Positions 14,335 to 21,594 are shown, numbered from the stretch's first letter. The stretch: 23,082 nucleotides of DNA from an uncultured Eubacteriales bacterium (GCA_900545085.1 UQXU01000021.1:1-23082); one strand, 5' to 3'. A program made the numbers and translations. The notes: a model not told the origin generated them from the sequence alone.

Positions 14335-15606
14335 ATGAAGGCGGCATATTATACGTTAGGCTGTAAAGTGAATCAATACGATACGGAAGCTATGCGCCGC
14401 CTGATGGAAGAGGCGGGTTACGAGACGGTTAGCTTTGATGAAGCGGCGGACGTTTATATCGTAAACACATGCACTGTGACAGCGGTTGCAGATAAAAAGT
14501 CTCGTCAGATGATACGCAGGGCAGCTCATAAGAATCCGAACGCGGCGGTTATAGTATGCGGATGTCTCGCTCAATCTGAGGCTGAGGCTGTGATGGAGAT
14601 TGAAGGCGTAAGCGCGGCTGTCGGGAATCAGGACAGGAGCCGAATAGTTGAGATAGCGGCAGCGGCGAAGGAAGGGAAGCAAAATGCCGTACACGACATA
14701 TCTCAGCAGACTGAATTTGAGCGATTGAGTATCACTTCGAGCGAAGAAAAGACTCGCGCTCACATAAAAATATGCGAGGGATGCAATAATTTTTGCAGCT
14801 ATTGTATAATACCGTATGCCAGAGGCAGAGTGAGATCCCGTAATATAGACGACATAGCGCGAGAGGCGAGAGATCTCGCCGAGAGCGGAGTGCGCGAGGT
14901 TGTGCTCACGGGGATACACATATGTTCATATGGGATTGATCTGCAAGACGGCGAGCTGATTGGCGTAATTGAAAGAGTTGCTAAGACGGAGGGAATAGAC
15001 AGAGTGAGGCTCGGCTCTCTGGAGCCTTCGAGAATTACGCGCGCATTTTGCGAACGGGCGGCGAAAATACCTGAGCTTTGCGAGCATTTTCACGTATCGC
15101 TGCAAAGCGGCAGCGCGGGAGTGCTGAAAAGAATGAACAGGAAATACACGCCGGAGCAGTATGCAGAATGTGTGCGGAATTTGCGGGAATACTTCCGAAA
15201 ACCTGCGATAACGACGGATGTCATAGCGGGTTTTCCGCAGGAGACAGAGGAAGAGCATAAGGAAACGCTGGAATTTCTGAGTTCAATAGGCTTTGCAAAA
15301 ATACATGTGTTTCCGTATTCGGCGAGAAAGGGCACGCCTGCGGCGAAGCTGCCGCAGATACCGAATGCAGAAAAAAAGCGCAGAGCGTCTGAGATAGCAG
15401 AATTGGCGGATAAAATGGAGAGAGAATACCTCGAAAGCTTCGTAGGGGAAGAAGTCAGCGTATTGCTGGAGGAGCAAGACGGCGCAATGTACGAGGGACA
15501 TGCGCGTCGATATATGAGAGTTCGCGCTGAGGGAACACAGAATGAAATTGTAAATGTGTTGGTACAGAGAGTCGAGGGAACGGTACTCTGTACGGACGGC
15601 GTATAA
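14335..15606 (+). CDS. mtaB: tRNA (N6-threonylcarbamoyladenosine(37)-C2)-methylthiotransferase
   Basis: MtaB is a radical-SAM enzyme that converts t6A37 to ms2t6A in ANN-decoding tRNAs. The 423 residues contain the UPF0004 domain with three auxiliary-cluster cysteines (Cys10 in TLGCKVNQ, Cys46 in NTCTVT, Cys77 in CGCLAQ), the radical-SAM CNNFCSYC motif (Cys150/154/157), and a C-terminal TRAM domain from about 365. The N terminus YTLGCKVNQYDTEAM is characteristic of MtaB rather than MiaB or RimO. The ATG at 14335 is the only plausible start, but the nearest Shine-Dalgarno, AGAGGT at 14315-14320, is 14 bases away, which is unusually far and may mean weak initiation. The HIT gene follows after 20 bases. 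Confidence 0.93.
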   Translation: MKAAYYTLGCKVNQYDTEAMRRLMEEAGYETVSFDEAADVYIVNTCTVTAVADKKSRQMIRRAAHKNPNAAVIVCGCLAQSEAEAVMEIEGVSAAVGNQDRSRIVEIAAAAKEGKQNAVHDISQQTEFERLSITSSEEKTRAHIKICEGCNNFCSYCIIPYARGRVRSRNIDDIAREARDLAESGVREVVLTGIHICSYGIDLQDGELIGVIERVAKTEGIDRVRLGSLEPSRITRAFCERAAKIPELCEHFHVSLQSGSAGVLKRMNRKYTPEQYAECVRNLREYFRKPAITTDVIAGFPQETEEEHKETLEFLSSIGFAKIHVFPYSARKGTPAAKLPQIPNAEKKRRASEIAELADKMEREYLESFVGEEVSVLLEEQDGAMYEGHARRYMRVRAEGTQNEIVNVLVQRVEGTVLCTDGV

Positions 15607-15626
15607 AACATAAAGGAGATGAAAAG

Positions 15627-15962
15627 ATGGATGAATGCATTTTTTGCAAGATAATTGCGGGTGAGATCCCGTCGGACAAGGTATATGAAGATGAGAGCGT
15701 AATCGTGTTTCATGATTTGGCGCATAGAGCGCCGGTGCATGTGCTCGTAGTGCCGAAAAAGCACATACAGAGTACGCTGCAAATTGAAAAAGAGGACTCT
15801 GAGCTGCTCAGCCATATGTTTGAAGTAATAAAGACAGTAGCTAAGCAGATGGGCATAGCGGAAAGCGGCTATCGTCTTATGATTAATACGGGAGAGGACG
15901 GCGGACAGACAGTTCCGCATCTGCACATTCACATTCTGGGAGGTACGAAGCTGCCGGAGTAA
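15627..15962 (+). CDS. HIT family hydrolase (HinT-like)
   Basis: This 111-residue protein is a histidine-triad hydrolase of the HinT branch, which cleaves AMP from phosphoramidates such as lysyl-AMP. CIFCKIIAGEIPSDKVYED (4-22) is the classical N terminus, with Cys4 and Cys7 as in zinc-binding HIT members. The triad PHLHIHILGG places His98, His100 and His102, with His100 the expected nucleophile. AAAGGAGATG sits just upstream of the ATG. It follows mtaB closely, and the TetR gene starts 22 bases after it. Confidence 0.93.
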   Translation: MDECIFCKIIAGEIPSDKVYEDESVIVFHDLAHRAPVHVLVVPKKHIQSTLQIEKEDSELLSHMFEVIKTVAKQMGIAESGYRLMINTGEDGGQTVPHLHIHILGGTKLPE

Positions 15963-15984
15963 TGCGCGGAGGAAGGGGGAAGCT

Positions 15985-16515
15985 TTGGCGGATTCCAACA
16001 TAACAAAAAAGGCTTTGGCATCGGCTATGAAGGAGCTGATGAAAACAAAGCCTTTTTCCAAAATCAGCGTGGGCGACATATGCGAGGCTTGTGATATGAG
16101 CCGAAAGAGTTTTTATTATCATTTTCACGACAAATATGAGTTGGTGAATTGGATATTTTATGTGGAATTTTTCGGCAAAATGCATGAAAAGGAAGATGCG
16201 ACAGCAGAAGAACAGATTTTTATGCTGTGCAAGTATTTAGAAGAAAATAGAGAGTTTTATATCAATGCCTTAAAGGTGAAAGGGCAGGATTCCTTTAGGG
16301 ATTATTTTCGTGAGCTGCTCGAGCCGGTGGCGGCGTCGTATATAGACGAACAATTTAAGCATGGAGAGGAATCTGAATTTATGGCGCGGTTTTTTCTCGA
16401 TGCTTTGTTGGCGTCGGTGCAGCATTGGCTTAATGATATGCCGGATACATCGGCGGAGCGGTATACGTATTTGCTCAGCCAGGCGATAACAAGAACAGCT
16501 CAAATGATAGATTGA
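15985..16515 (+). CDS. TetR/AcrR-family transcriptional regulator
   Basis: This 176-residue protein has an N-terminal TetR-type helix-turn-helix (about 26-47, with ISVGDICEACDMSRKSFYYHF) and a helical ligand/dimer domain. That domain, with an FYINALKVKGQDSFRDYF stretch and a short length, resembles the TetR_C group found in DhaS-like and YfiR-like regulators of Firmicutes. The start is a TTG at 15985, preceded by a purine-rich GGAGGAAGGGGGAAG. It could be transcribed with the HIT gene. Targets are unknown; two dyads lie directly downstream (16515-16527 and 16587-16630) and could be operators, which would make local or autoregulatory control plausible. Confidence 0.88.
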   Translation: MADSNITKKALASAMKELMKTKPFSKISVGDICEACDMSRKSFYYHFHDKYELVNWIFYVEFFGKMHEKEDATAEEQIFMLCKYLEENREFYINALKVKGQDSFRDYFRELLEPVAASYIDEQFKHGEESEFMARFFLDALLASVQHWLNDMPDTSAERYTYLLSQAITRTAQMID

Positions 16516-16542
16516 CAATTTGATTGTTTCGTAAAGTATTAT
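16512..16542 (+). promoter_or_regulatory. Possible promoter with embedded dyad after the TetR gene
   Basis: TTGACA (16512-16517) overlaps the TetR stop and is followed after 19 bases by TATTAT (16537-16542). The dyad ACAAT-TTG-ATTGT (16515-16527) overlaps the -35 box, where a repressor could block it. Any transcript would soon meet the hairpin at 16555-16584. The spacing is long, so this is tentative. Confidence 0.35.
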
Positions 16543-16554
16543 ATTTAACTATGA

Positions 16555-16584
16555 GAGCTGCGCCGGAGGGAAAAGGCGCAGTTT
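16555..16584 (+). terminator. Hairpin terminator downstream of the TetR gene
   Basis: CTGCGCC (16558-16564) pairs with GGCGCAG (16575-16581) around a ten-base loop, extended by A-T and G-U pairs and followed by TTT. It would end the prmA-to-TetR transcription run. Confidence 0.7.
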
Positions 16585-16586
16585 AC

Positions 16587-16630
16587 AGTTTAAATTTATG
16601 ATTTATTTTATAGTATAAAATATTTAAACT
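16587..16630. repeat. AT-rich composite dyad
   Basis: The arms AGTTTAAAT (16587-16595) and ATTTAAACT (16622-16630) flank a second inner dyad, ATTTTATA-G-TATAAAAT (16605-16621). Apart from nine extra bases in the left arm, this gives 17 matched base pairs in total. The one-base centre argues against an RNA hairpin with the inner part fully paired and favours a protein-binding operator. It lies between the TetR gene and the lipoprotein gene. Confidence 0.55.
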
Positions 16631-16636
16631 TATGCA

Positions 16637-16661
16637 GAGACGGCAGAAGCCGCCTCGTTTT
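16637..16661 (+). terminator. Second hairpin terminator before the lipoprotein gene
   Basis: GAG-A-CGGC (16637-16644) pairs with GCCG-C-CTC (16649-16656) with one mismatch and a four-base loop, followed by GTTTTG. It is the second termination signal in this intergenic region. Confidence 0.55.
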
Positions 16662-16688
16662 GTTTATCGTCAATATTTGCAAAGGTAC

Positions 16689-16718
16689 TTGAAAAGACGC
16701 TGAGTAATATTATATAAT
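16689..16718 (+). promoter_or_regulatory. Promoter of the L,D-transpeptidase lipoprotein gene
   Basis: TTGAAA (16689-16694) and TATAAT (16713-16718) are spaced by 18 bases, with a leader of about 27 bases to the ATG at 16752. Confidence 0.65.
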
Positions 16719-16751
16719 AACCGTATAGAACATTGAAAGGAAAGACTTACA

Positions 16752-17813
16752 ATGAAAATGAAACTGGCGGCTATGGCTGCTGTTCTCGCGATTATGACGG
16801 CGTGCAGCAGCCCTGTTCCGACTATGAATACCGATGCGGCAAGTGCATCGCCTACAGAGAGTGCGGCTGAGGCTGTGGCATCGGCTGAGGCAACGCCCGA
16901 GGCCGAAACGATAAAAAGACCTCAGGAGATTACGCAGCTCTCCAGCGGAGACACGGGAGAGAATGTAACTCTTTTACAGGAAAGACTCAAAGAGCTGGGA
17001 TATTATCTGCCTGATGAGGCAACGGGCGAATACGACTTTAACACAGAAGGCGCTATATATACATTTCAGCGTCAGGCGGGCTTGGATATAGACGGCATAG
17101 CGGGCACGGCGACGCAGGAGCTGCTCTATTCGGAAGATGCAGAGGAGGCGGTGCCGTTTTCTGACTATGCGCCGACAGTCAACATGGAATACGCTGAGCT
17201 GGTGGGCGACGATGGACTGAGATCGTACCCGGAGGGCTATCCCGAAGCGGATACATATAAGATAATCGTAGACATAGCTAATCAGGTAACTATGGTCTAC
17301 AAAAAGGACGACAACGGAGAATACACAGTTCCCGTGAGATACATGCTCTGTTCTACAGGATTGGAGGACAGAACGCCCGTCGGGACTTTTTCGATGGATT
17401 CTTACCGTGTAAGATTCAGCGTTTTTGTCAGAGACGGAAGATGCGGGCAGTATTGGACGCAGATACGCGGCGCGATATACTTCCATACAACGCTCTACTC
17501 CGAAGAGGACGCATCCACGTATCTTGAAGAAACGACGGCGGAATTGGGCAGCAAAGCTTCGCATGGCTGCGTGAGATTGTGCGTGCCCGACGCGCGATTC
17601 ATGTGGTACAATATTGCTCCAGGGACAGAGTGCGTTATAAGAGAGGGCTCTACATCTGACGTTGAGACTGCGTATATACGTTCTCAGCTCAAGCTGGCAG
17701 ACGCTCCGGAGGAGCATATGGATCTGAAGGCGGGAGAAATTCCGAACACAGATAACTGGAAGATAGAAGATGTAGCGCATGATGTGCCGTTTGTGCAGGG
17801 GTCGCAGGATTGA
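16752..17813 (+). CDS. Lipoprotein L,D-transpeptidase with peptidoglycan-binding domain
   Basis: The 353-residue precursor begins with a signal peptide and a lipobox-like MTAC, making Cys18 the likely lipidated residue; Met at -3 is a tolerated but less common choice. A Ser/Ala/Glu-rich linker (19-60) leads to a PG_binding_1 domain (about 62-126, VTLLQERLKELGYY and FQRQAGLDIDGIAG). A YkuD L,D-transpeptidase domain follows (about 168-298) with SHGCVRLCVPDARFMW, Cys273 being the nucleophile and His271 next to it. Such enzymes form 3-3 cross-links or attach proteins to peptidoglycan, acting outside the membrane. It stands alone with its own promoter. GAAAGGAAAG lies a few bases before the ATG. 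Confidence 0.9.
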   Translation: MKMKLAAMAAVLAIMTACSSPVPTMNTDAASASPTESAAEAVASAEATPEAETIKRPQEITQLSSGDTGENVTLLQERLKELGYYLPDEATGEYDFNTEGAIYTFQRQAGLDIDGIAGTATQELLYSEDAEEAVPFSDYAPTVNMEYAELVGDDGLRSYPEGYPEADTYKIIVDIANQVTMVYKKDDNGEYTVPVRYMLCSTGLEDRTPVGTFSMDSYRVRFSVFVRDGRCGQYWTQIRGAIYFHTTLYSEEDASTYLEETTAELGSKASHGCVRLCVPDARFMWYNIAPGTECVIREGSTSDVETAYIRSQLKLADAPEEHMDLKAGEIPNTDNWKIEDVAHDVPFVQGSQD

Positions 17814-17864
17814 TAAAGGCTTGCAGTTTAAGATAAAATGTTCTAAAAAAAGATAAAAAAGCAC

Positions 17865-17893
17865 TTGACATATTTGGACAAGGCTGATATAAT
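17865..17893 (+). promoter_or_regulatory. Consensus promoter of tRNA-Met
   Basis: Perfect TTGACA (17865-17870), 17-base spacer and perfect TATAAT (17888-17893), plus TGA directly before the -10 box (extended -10). The mature tRNA begins 31 bases after the -10 box. This is the strongest promoter in the window. Confidence 0.9.
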
Positions 17894-17923
17894 TTAATGC
17901 GTCGGTCGTAACCGGCGCGGCAT

Positions 17924-18000
17924 GGCGGCGTAGCTCAGCTGGCTAGAGTACTCGGTTCATACCCGATTGGTCGGTGGTTCGAATCCACTCGCCGCTACCA
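17924..18000 (+). tRNA. tRNA-Met (CAT), elongator type
   Basis: A 77-base cloverleaf can be folded: acceptor GGCGGCG with CGCCGCT (G1-U72 wobble), D-arm GCTC/GAGT, anticodon stem CTCGG/CCGAT with loop TTCATAC (anticodon CAT), variable TTGGTC region, T-arm GGTGG/CCACT with TTCGAAT loop, and an encoded CCA. The sequence closely resembles Bacillus elongator tRNA-Met and lacks the initiator's three G-C pairs at 29-31/39-41. The A37-containing loop differs from tRNA-Ile2. The anticodon stem's first pair (27-43) is a C/U mismatch. Confidence 0.95.
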
Positions 18001-18003
18001 TAG

Positions 18004-18034
18004 ACAACAGCTTTTCGTGAGCTGTTGTTTTTTT
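18004..18034 (+). terminator. Terminator of tRNA-Met
   Basis: ACAACAGCT (18004-18012) pairs perfectly with AGCTGTTGT (18020-18028) around a seven-base loop, followed by a run of T to 18034. The remaining stretch up to 18177 is AT-rich, with a TATAAT at 18121-18126 that lacks a recognisable -35 partner and may serve the next gene. Confidence 0.92.
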
Positions 18035-18177
18035 ATTTACTTTTCGCCGGCGGCTGACTGAAAGTTTTTTAAATTTGTAAATTTTGTGTATGGATTAATG
18101 TAAGTGAGTGAATTATATAGTATAATAATAGTCGTGCAGATAAAACGCATTTTATAGTGCTGATATAGGAGGAATAT

Positions 18178-20958
18178 ATGGGTGTAATTAAGAGGATAGC
18201 ATGTACGGCGCTGTCTGCGATGATGATGCTTTCTTTTGGAGCAATCGGAGTGAATGCAGAGGCTTTGAGCTCATCATCAGAGGACAGCCTGAGTCTCGCC
18301 TGGGACATTGTGGACGAAGCAGATGGATATGTGATTTATCGCATAGACGATAGCGGAGAACTGCAAGAAATAGCGAATGTCGAAGAGTGCAGATATACGG
18401 ACGAGGGCTTGGAGCCTAATACTGAGTACAATTATATTGTCAAACCATACAAGACGGAAGATGAAAACGACGTATGGCTGGAAAACGGCGAGCAGCAAAT
18501 CAGCTTAAAAACAGATTCGGAAACGGATGAAACTATAAGCCGGAATGAGGACAACTCCAAAGCTGAAATGCAGGAGACGAAGAGTTTTAAATCTTTTGCA
18601 AAAGCAGTCACTCAGATGACCAAAAAGCACAGAACGGAAAAAGCTGAGACATCGGGAAAAAGGGAAAGGGCTGTTTTATCCGGAAATTCCACGAGCAGAA
18701 TTATAGTTCAGACGAATGGACACGAAATATCATTTGACGGATACAATGCTCAGCAGATAGTAAAAGGTCCGAACGGAATATATGTAGCGCAGTTTGACAA
18801 TGAGAGCGACGCGGAATACGCCATGGATCAGCTGAACGGCGACGATAACGTGCAGTACGCAGAGATGGACTGTTATGCCTCCGGATGCGCAGACGAGGAA
18901 TCGGAGAGCATCAGCTACAACTCATGGGGCATAGAGATGATGGGAGCGGACAAGTACGCGGAGTGGACCGCGGCGAACACTCAGGAAGAGCTGATAGTCG
19001 CTATGGTTGACTCGGGAATAGACAGCGACCATCCTTATTTTGAAGGAAAGATAGCAGAGGGCGGTTATGATTTTATAGATGACGATGATGATCCGGAGGA
19101 TGAATACCGCCATGGAACATGTACCGCAGGCATTGTCCTGGATACGACGCAGGGTCTGAATGTCAAGGTTTTGCCGATACGTGTATTGGATTCGTCAACA
19201 GTGGGGACGAGTCTCTCTGTAGGCAACGGCGTCAGATATGCGGCGGACAGCGGCGCAAAAGTTATAAACATGAGTCTGCGAATGGACGAACACAGCGAAT
19301 ATGTGGATGAAAGCATAAAATACGCCGTAAGCAAAGGCTGCGTGGTAGTTGTAGCGGCGGCAAACGATAAGCAAAATATAGATGAGTGTAACTGCTGCCC
19401 TTCGCATGTCTCAGAAGCGATAACCGTAGGCGCGATAGACAGCAGCTACAATAGAGCTAGTTTTTCAAACTATGGCTCTACTTTGGATATAGCTGCGCCC
19501 GGAGTGAAAGTAAAATCATGTGAATTGGGAGGAGGATACAGCGCTCGATCCGGAACTTCGGCTTCGGCGGCTCATGTATCAGGAGCTGTGGCTATGATAA
19601 GGCTCATGAATCCCGAATATACGCCGGAGGATGTGCTTGAACTCATAAAAGAAAATGCAAAAGATCTTGGAGATTCAGGATGGGATGAGTATTACGGCTG
19701 GGGCGCAATACAGCTGGAAAACTTGCCTGAGCCAAACGGCATAAAAATCGAGAGTACGGAAGCGGAAGTGGGCAAGGGAGAGAGCATAACTCTCAAAGCG
19801 TATGGTATGCCGAATTATGCGTCGAGAACTGCGATAAAATGGAGCAGCAGCGATGACAGTACGGCTACGGTAGATGAGAGCGGAAACGTAACCGGAATAA
19901 AGCTCGGCAGCGCAGTGATAAAAGCGGAGACAAAGAACGGATATGCGGCCTCTTGTACAGTTACGGTAAAGCAGAATCCCAGTTCTGTCACATTGTCAAA
20001 AACCTCTGCAACAATTGACAAGGGTTCGACTTTGACTCTGAGCGCGACAGTTGCGCCGAGCAATGCGGAGAACAAGACCCTGACGTGGAGCAGCAGCAAT
20101 ACCAAAGTGGCTACGGTGAACAGCAGCGGAAAGGTGACTGCTAAGAGCGGAGGAACGGCGACTATAACAGCCAAGACGGCAAACGGAAAGACTGCGTCAT
20201 GTAAAATCACGGTCAGAGTGTATCCGACTGCTATAAAGCTGAGTAAGACCTCCGGGACTATAGACGTCGGGAAAACGCTGACGCTGAAAGCGACCTACAC
20301 CCCGAGCGACACAACGGTAAAGACACTGACGTGGAGCAGCAGCAATACCAAAGTGGCTACGGTGAACAGCAGCGGAAAAGTGACAGCAAAAAAAGTAGGG
20401 ACGGCAACTATAACCGCAAAAACGAGCAACGGGAAAAAGGCAGTATGTAAAATCACGGTGAAAAAGTTTCCTACGAAGGTTACGCTTTCAAAGACAAGCG
20501 CAAAGATAAGACTTGGCAAAACGCTGCAGCTTAAAGCAACTGTATCTCCCAGCAGCGCGACGACAAAAACCGTAACGTGGAGCAGCAGCAATACCAAAGT
20601 GGCTACGGTGAACAGCAGCGGAAAGGTCACGGCTAAGAAAGTAGGAAAAGCGACGATAACCGCAAAGACGCACAATGGCTTGACAGCGACATGCGTTGTT
20701 GATGTGCAGATATACCCGACGGGCTTGAGAATAAATCAAAGCAATACAACGCTAAAAGTAGGAAAAACATTGCAGATGACCGTGAATGTCTATCCCACAA
20801 ACGCAACGGATAAGACAATCAAATGGAGCAGCAGCAATACCAAAGTGGCTACGGTAAGCAGCAGCGGGAAAGTTACCGCTAAGAAGAAGGGCACTGCTAA
20901 AATTACGGCGAAATCATGGAATGGGTACATCTCTACGCGAACGATAACGGTTAAATAG
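18178..20958 (+). CDS. Secreted subtilisin-like serine protease with five Big_2 Ig-like repeats
   Basis: The 926-residue precursor has a signal peptide (about 1-27, cut near VNAEA) and a fibronectin III-like domain (about 32-115). A charged linker follows, then a propeptide-inhibitor-like segment (about 172-232, ending GDDNVQYAEMDCY). The S8 peptidase domain spans about 245-515, with the triad Asp278 (VDSGID), His312 (HGTCTAG) and Ser461 (GTSASAAH) and oxyanion Asn396 (AAAND). Five 82-residue Big_2 domains fill 517-926. There is no LPXTG motif or transmembrane tail, so it is secreted or held by the Ig-like repeats. Extracellular proteolysis for nutrition or surface processing is likely. AGGAGG lies five bases before the ATG. 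A short Cys-rich loop (DECNCC, 402-407) is unusual in S8 domains. Confidence 0.93.
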   Translation: MGVIKRIACTALSAMMMLSFGAIGVNAEALSSSSEDSLSLAWDIVDEADGYVIYRIDDSGELQEIANVEECRYTDEGLEPNTEYNYIVKPYKTEDENDVWLENGEQQISLKTDSETDETISRNEDNSKAEMQETKSFKSFAKAVTQMTKKHRTEKAETSGKRERAVLSGNSTSRIIVQTNGHEISFDGYNAQQIVKGPNGIYVAQFDNESDAEYAMDQLNGDDNVQYAEMDCYASGCADEESESISYNSWGIEMMGADKYAEWTAANTQEELIVAMVDSGIDSDHPYFEGKIAEGGYDFIDDDDDPEDEYRHGTCTAGIVLDTTQGLNVKVLPIRVLDSSTVGTSLSVGNGVRYAADSGAKVINMSLRMDEHSEYVDESIKYAVSKGCVVVVAAANDKQNIDECNCCPSHVSEAITVGAIDSSYNRASFSNYGSTLDIAAPGVKVKSCELGGGYSARSGTSASAAHVSGAVAMIRLMNPEYTPEDVLELIKENAKDLGDSGWDEYYGWGAIQLENLPEPNGIKIESTEAEVGKGESITLKAYGMPNYASRTAIKWSSSDDSTATVDESGNVTGIKLGSAVIKAETKNGYAASCTVTVKQNPSSVTLSKTSATIDKGSTLTLSATVAPSNAENKTLTWSSSNTKVATVNSSGKVTAKSGGTATITAKTANGKTASCKITVRVYPTAIKLSKTSGTIDVGKTLTLKATYTPSDTTVKTLTWSSSNTKVATVNSSGKVTAKKVGTATITAKTSNGKKAVCKITVKKFPTKVTLSKTSAKIRLGKTLQLKATVSPSSATTKTVTWSSSNTKVATVNSSGKVTAKKVGKATITAKTHNGLTATCVVDVQIYPTGLRINQSNTTLKVGKTLQMTVNVYPTNATDKTIKWSSSNTKVATVSSSGKVTAKKKGTAKITAKSWNGYISTRTITVK
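19726..20955 (+). repeat. Five tandem 246-base Big_2-encoding units
   Basis: The 3' end of the protease gene consists of five in-frame units of exactly 246 bases (82 codons). The conserved Trp codon TGG recurs at 19840, 20086, 20332, 20578 and 20824. Units 2 to 4 share an identical 50-base block starting three bases before the TGG, and unit 5 keeps 32 bases of it. Unit 1 is clearly divergent. Each encodes a Big_2 domain with KWSSSDDSTATVD or TWSSSNTKVATVN-type cores. Confidence 0.93.
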
Positions 20959-20976
20959 AATTAAAAAACAGCGTAT

Positions 20977-21028
20977 AAAAAAGACGGCGCACGTCGAAAG
21001 TTGAATGAACGAGCTCGCGCCGCCGTCT
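20977..21028 (-). terminator. Candidate terminator of the minus-strand hydrolase operon
   Basis: AGACGGCG (20982-20989) and CGCCGTCT (21021-21028) form an eight-pair stem around a long loop that can itself fold partly. On the minus strand the stem is followed by a T-run (20981-20977), but on the plus strand it is not. It lies about 90 bases beyond the stop of the minus-strand membrane protein gene. Confidence 0.5.
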
Positions 21029-21050
21029 GCGCTAATAGTTAATTAATAGC

Positions 21051-21087
21051 AAGAGGTGCGGCAACTTACAGTGTTGTCGCACCTCTT
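21051..21087. terminator. Strong hairpin between convergent genes
   Basis: A 15-pair stem (21051-21065 with 21073-21087, one G-U pair) around a seven-base loop lies between the protease gene and the opposing membrane protein gene. It lacks a clean T-run on either side, so termination efficiency is uncertain, but the position suits a bidirectional transcription barrier. Confidence 0.55.
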
Positions 21088-21115
21088 AATTATTACCGCC
21101 GCTGCAAACCGTAAA

Positions 21116-21559
21116 TTATTGTAAAGTATTGCTTTTAGCTGTGATGTAAATATGTCCTATTCCGAAAAGGACTGCGCTAATCATCAAAAGCCAATGCCGC
21201 AGCAAAAAGCCGGACAGCAGGAAAATACAGGTCGGTATGACGGACAGCACAATCGCATTGAAATTTCCCCCATGTTTGAAATAGAGCCGCCAAAATATAT
21301 AATACAGAACAACTAACAATGTATTGCCGCCCAGATAGAGCGACATAGCCGCAATGCTTTTAAATTCGAATTTCCAAACAAGCAGAGGCAGCCACATAAA
21401 GATTATGCAGGAGTATCTGCCTATTTGCTCGAGTAATATCATCACGGTATTGTGCGGCTGATCGTCGGAGGAGTTATTCCTGAGTGCATATACAATATTC
21501 GGAATGAGTATCAGCGTTACGATTATCGCGCCTATTAGATTTATCCAACCAAATTCCAT
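21116..21559 (-). CDS. Small polytopic membrane protein, unrecognised
   Basis: I cannot place this 147-residue protein in a named family. It appears to have five membrane-spanning segments: about residues 7-26, 40-64, 69-90, 101-117 and 120-142. The charged loops are short (NNSSDDQPHN near 28-37) and the tail is basic (ITAKSNTLQ). AGGAGA lies just before the ATG. It follows the alpha/beta hydrolase gene after 35 bases on the same strand, so the two probably form an operon. Nothing seen points to a transporter or enzyme motif. Confidence 0.75.
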   Translation of the reverse strand: MEFGWINLIGAIIVTLILIPNIVYALRNNSSDDQPHNTVMILLEQIGRYSCIIFMWLPLLVWKFEFKSIAAMSLYLGGNTLLVVLYYIFWRLYFKHGGNFNAIVLSVIPTCIFLLSGFLLRHWLLMISAVLFGIGHIYITAKSNTLQ

Positions 21560-21594
21560 TTAAGCCGTCTCCTGCAACTCAGTATTTGTCTGAT

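Noticed and set aside
15090..16079. Minus-strand open frame of 329 codons across mtaB, HIT and TetR genes
   Set aside because: It crosses three clearly coding plus-strand genes, shows no domain pattern, and has no promoter or ribosome site on the minus strand.
16551..16601. Short ATG frame running through the hairpin after the TetR gene
   Set aside because: It has no ribosome site and its codons are dictated by the terminator stem.
17980..18000. tRNA-Met 3' end as an integration (att) site for a mobile element
   Set aside because: I found no second copy of the tRNA 3' end downstream and no integrase or phage-type gene in the window.
19815..20675. Hydrophobic minus-strand frames with repeating Leu/Val blocks opposite the protease
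   Set aside because: They are mirror images of the Ser/Thr/Lys-rich Big_2 repeats and simply inherit their periodicity.
19726..20955. CRISPR-like regular repeats
   Set aside because: The repeats are in-frame 246-base protein domain units inside one gene, with no short repeat-spacer pattern and no cas genes.
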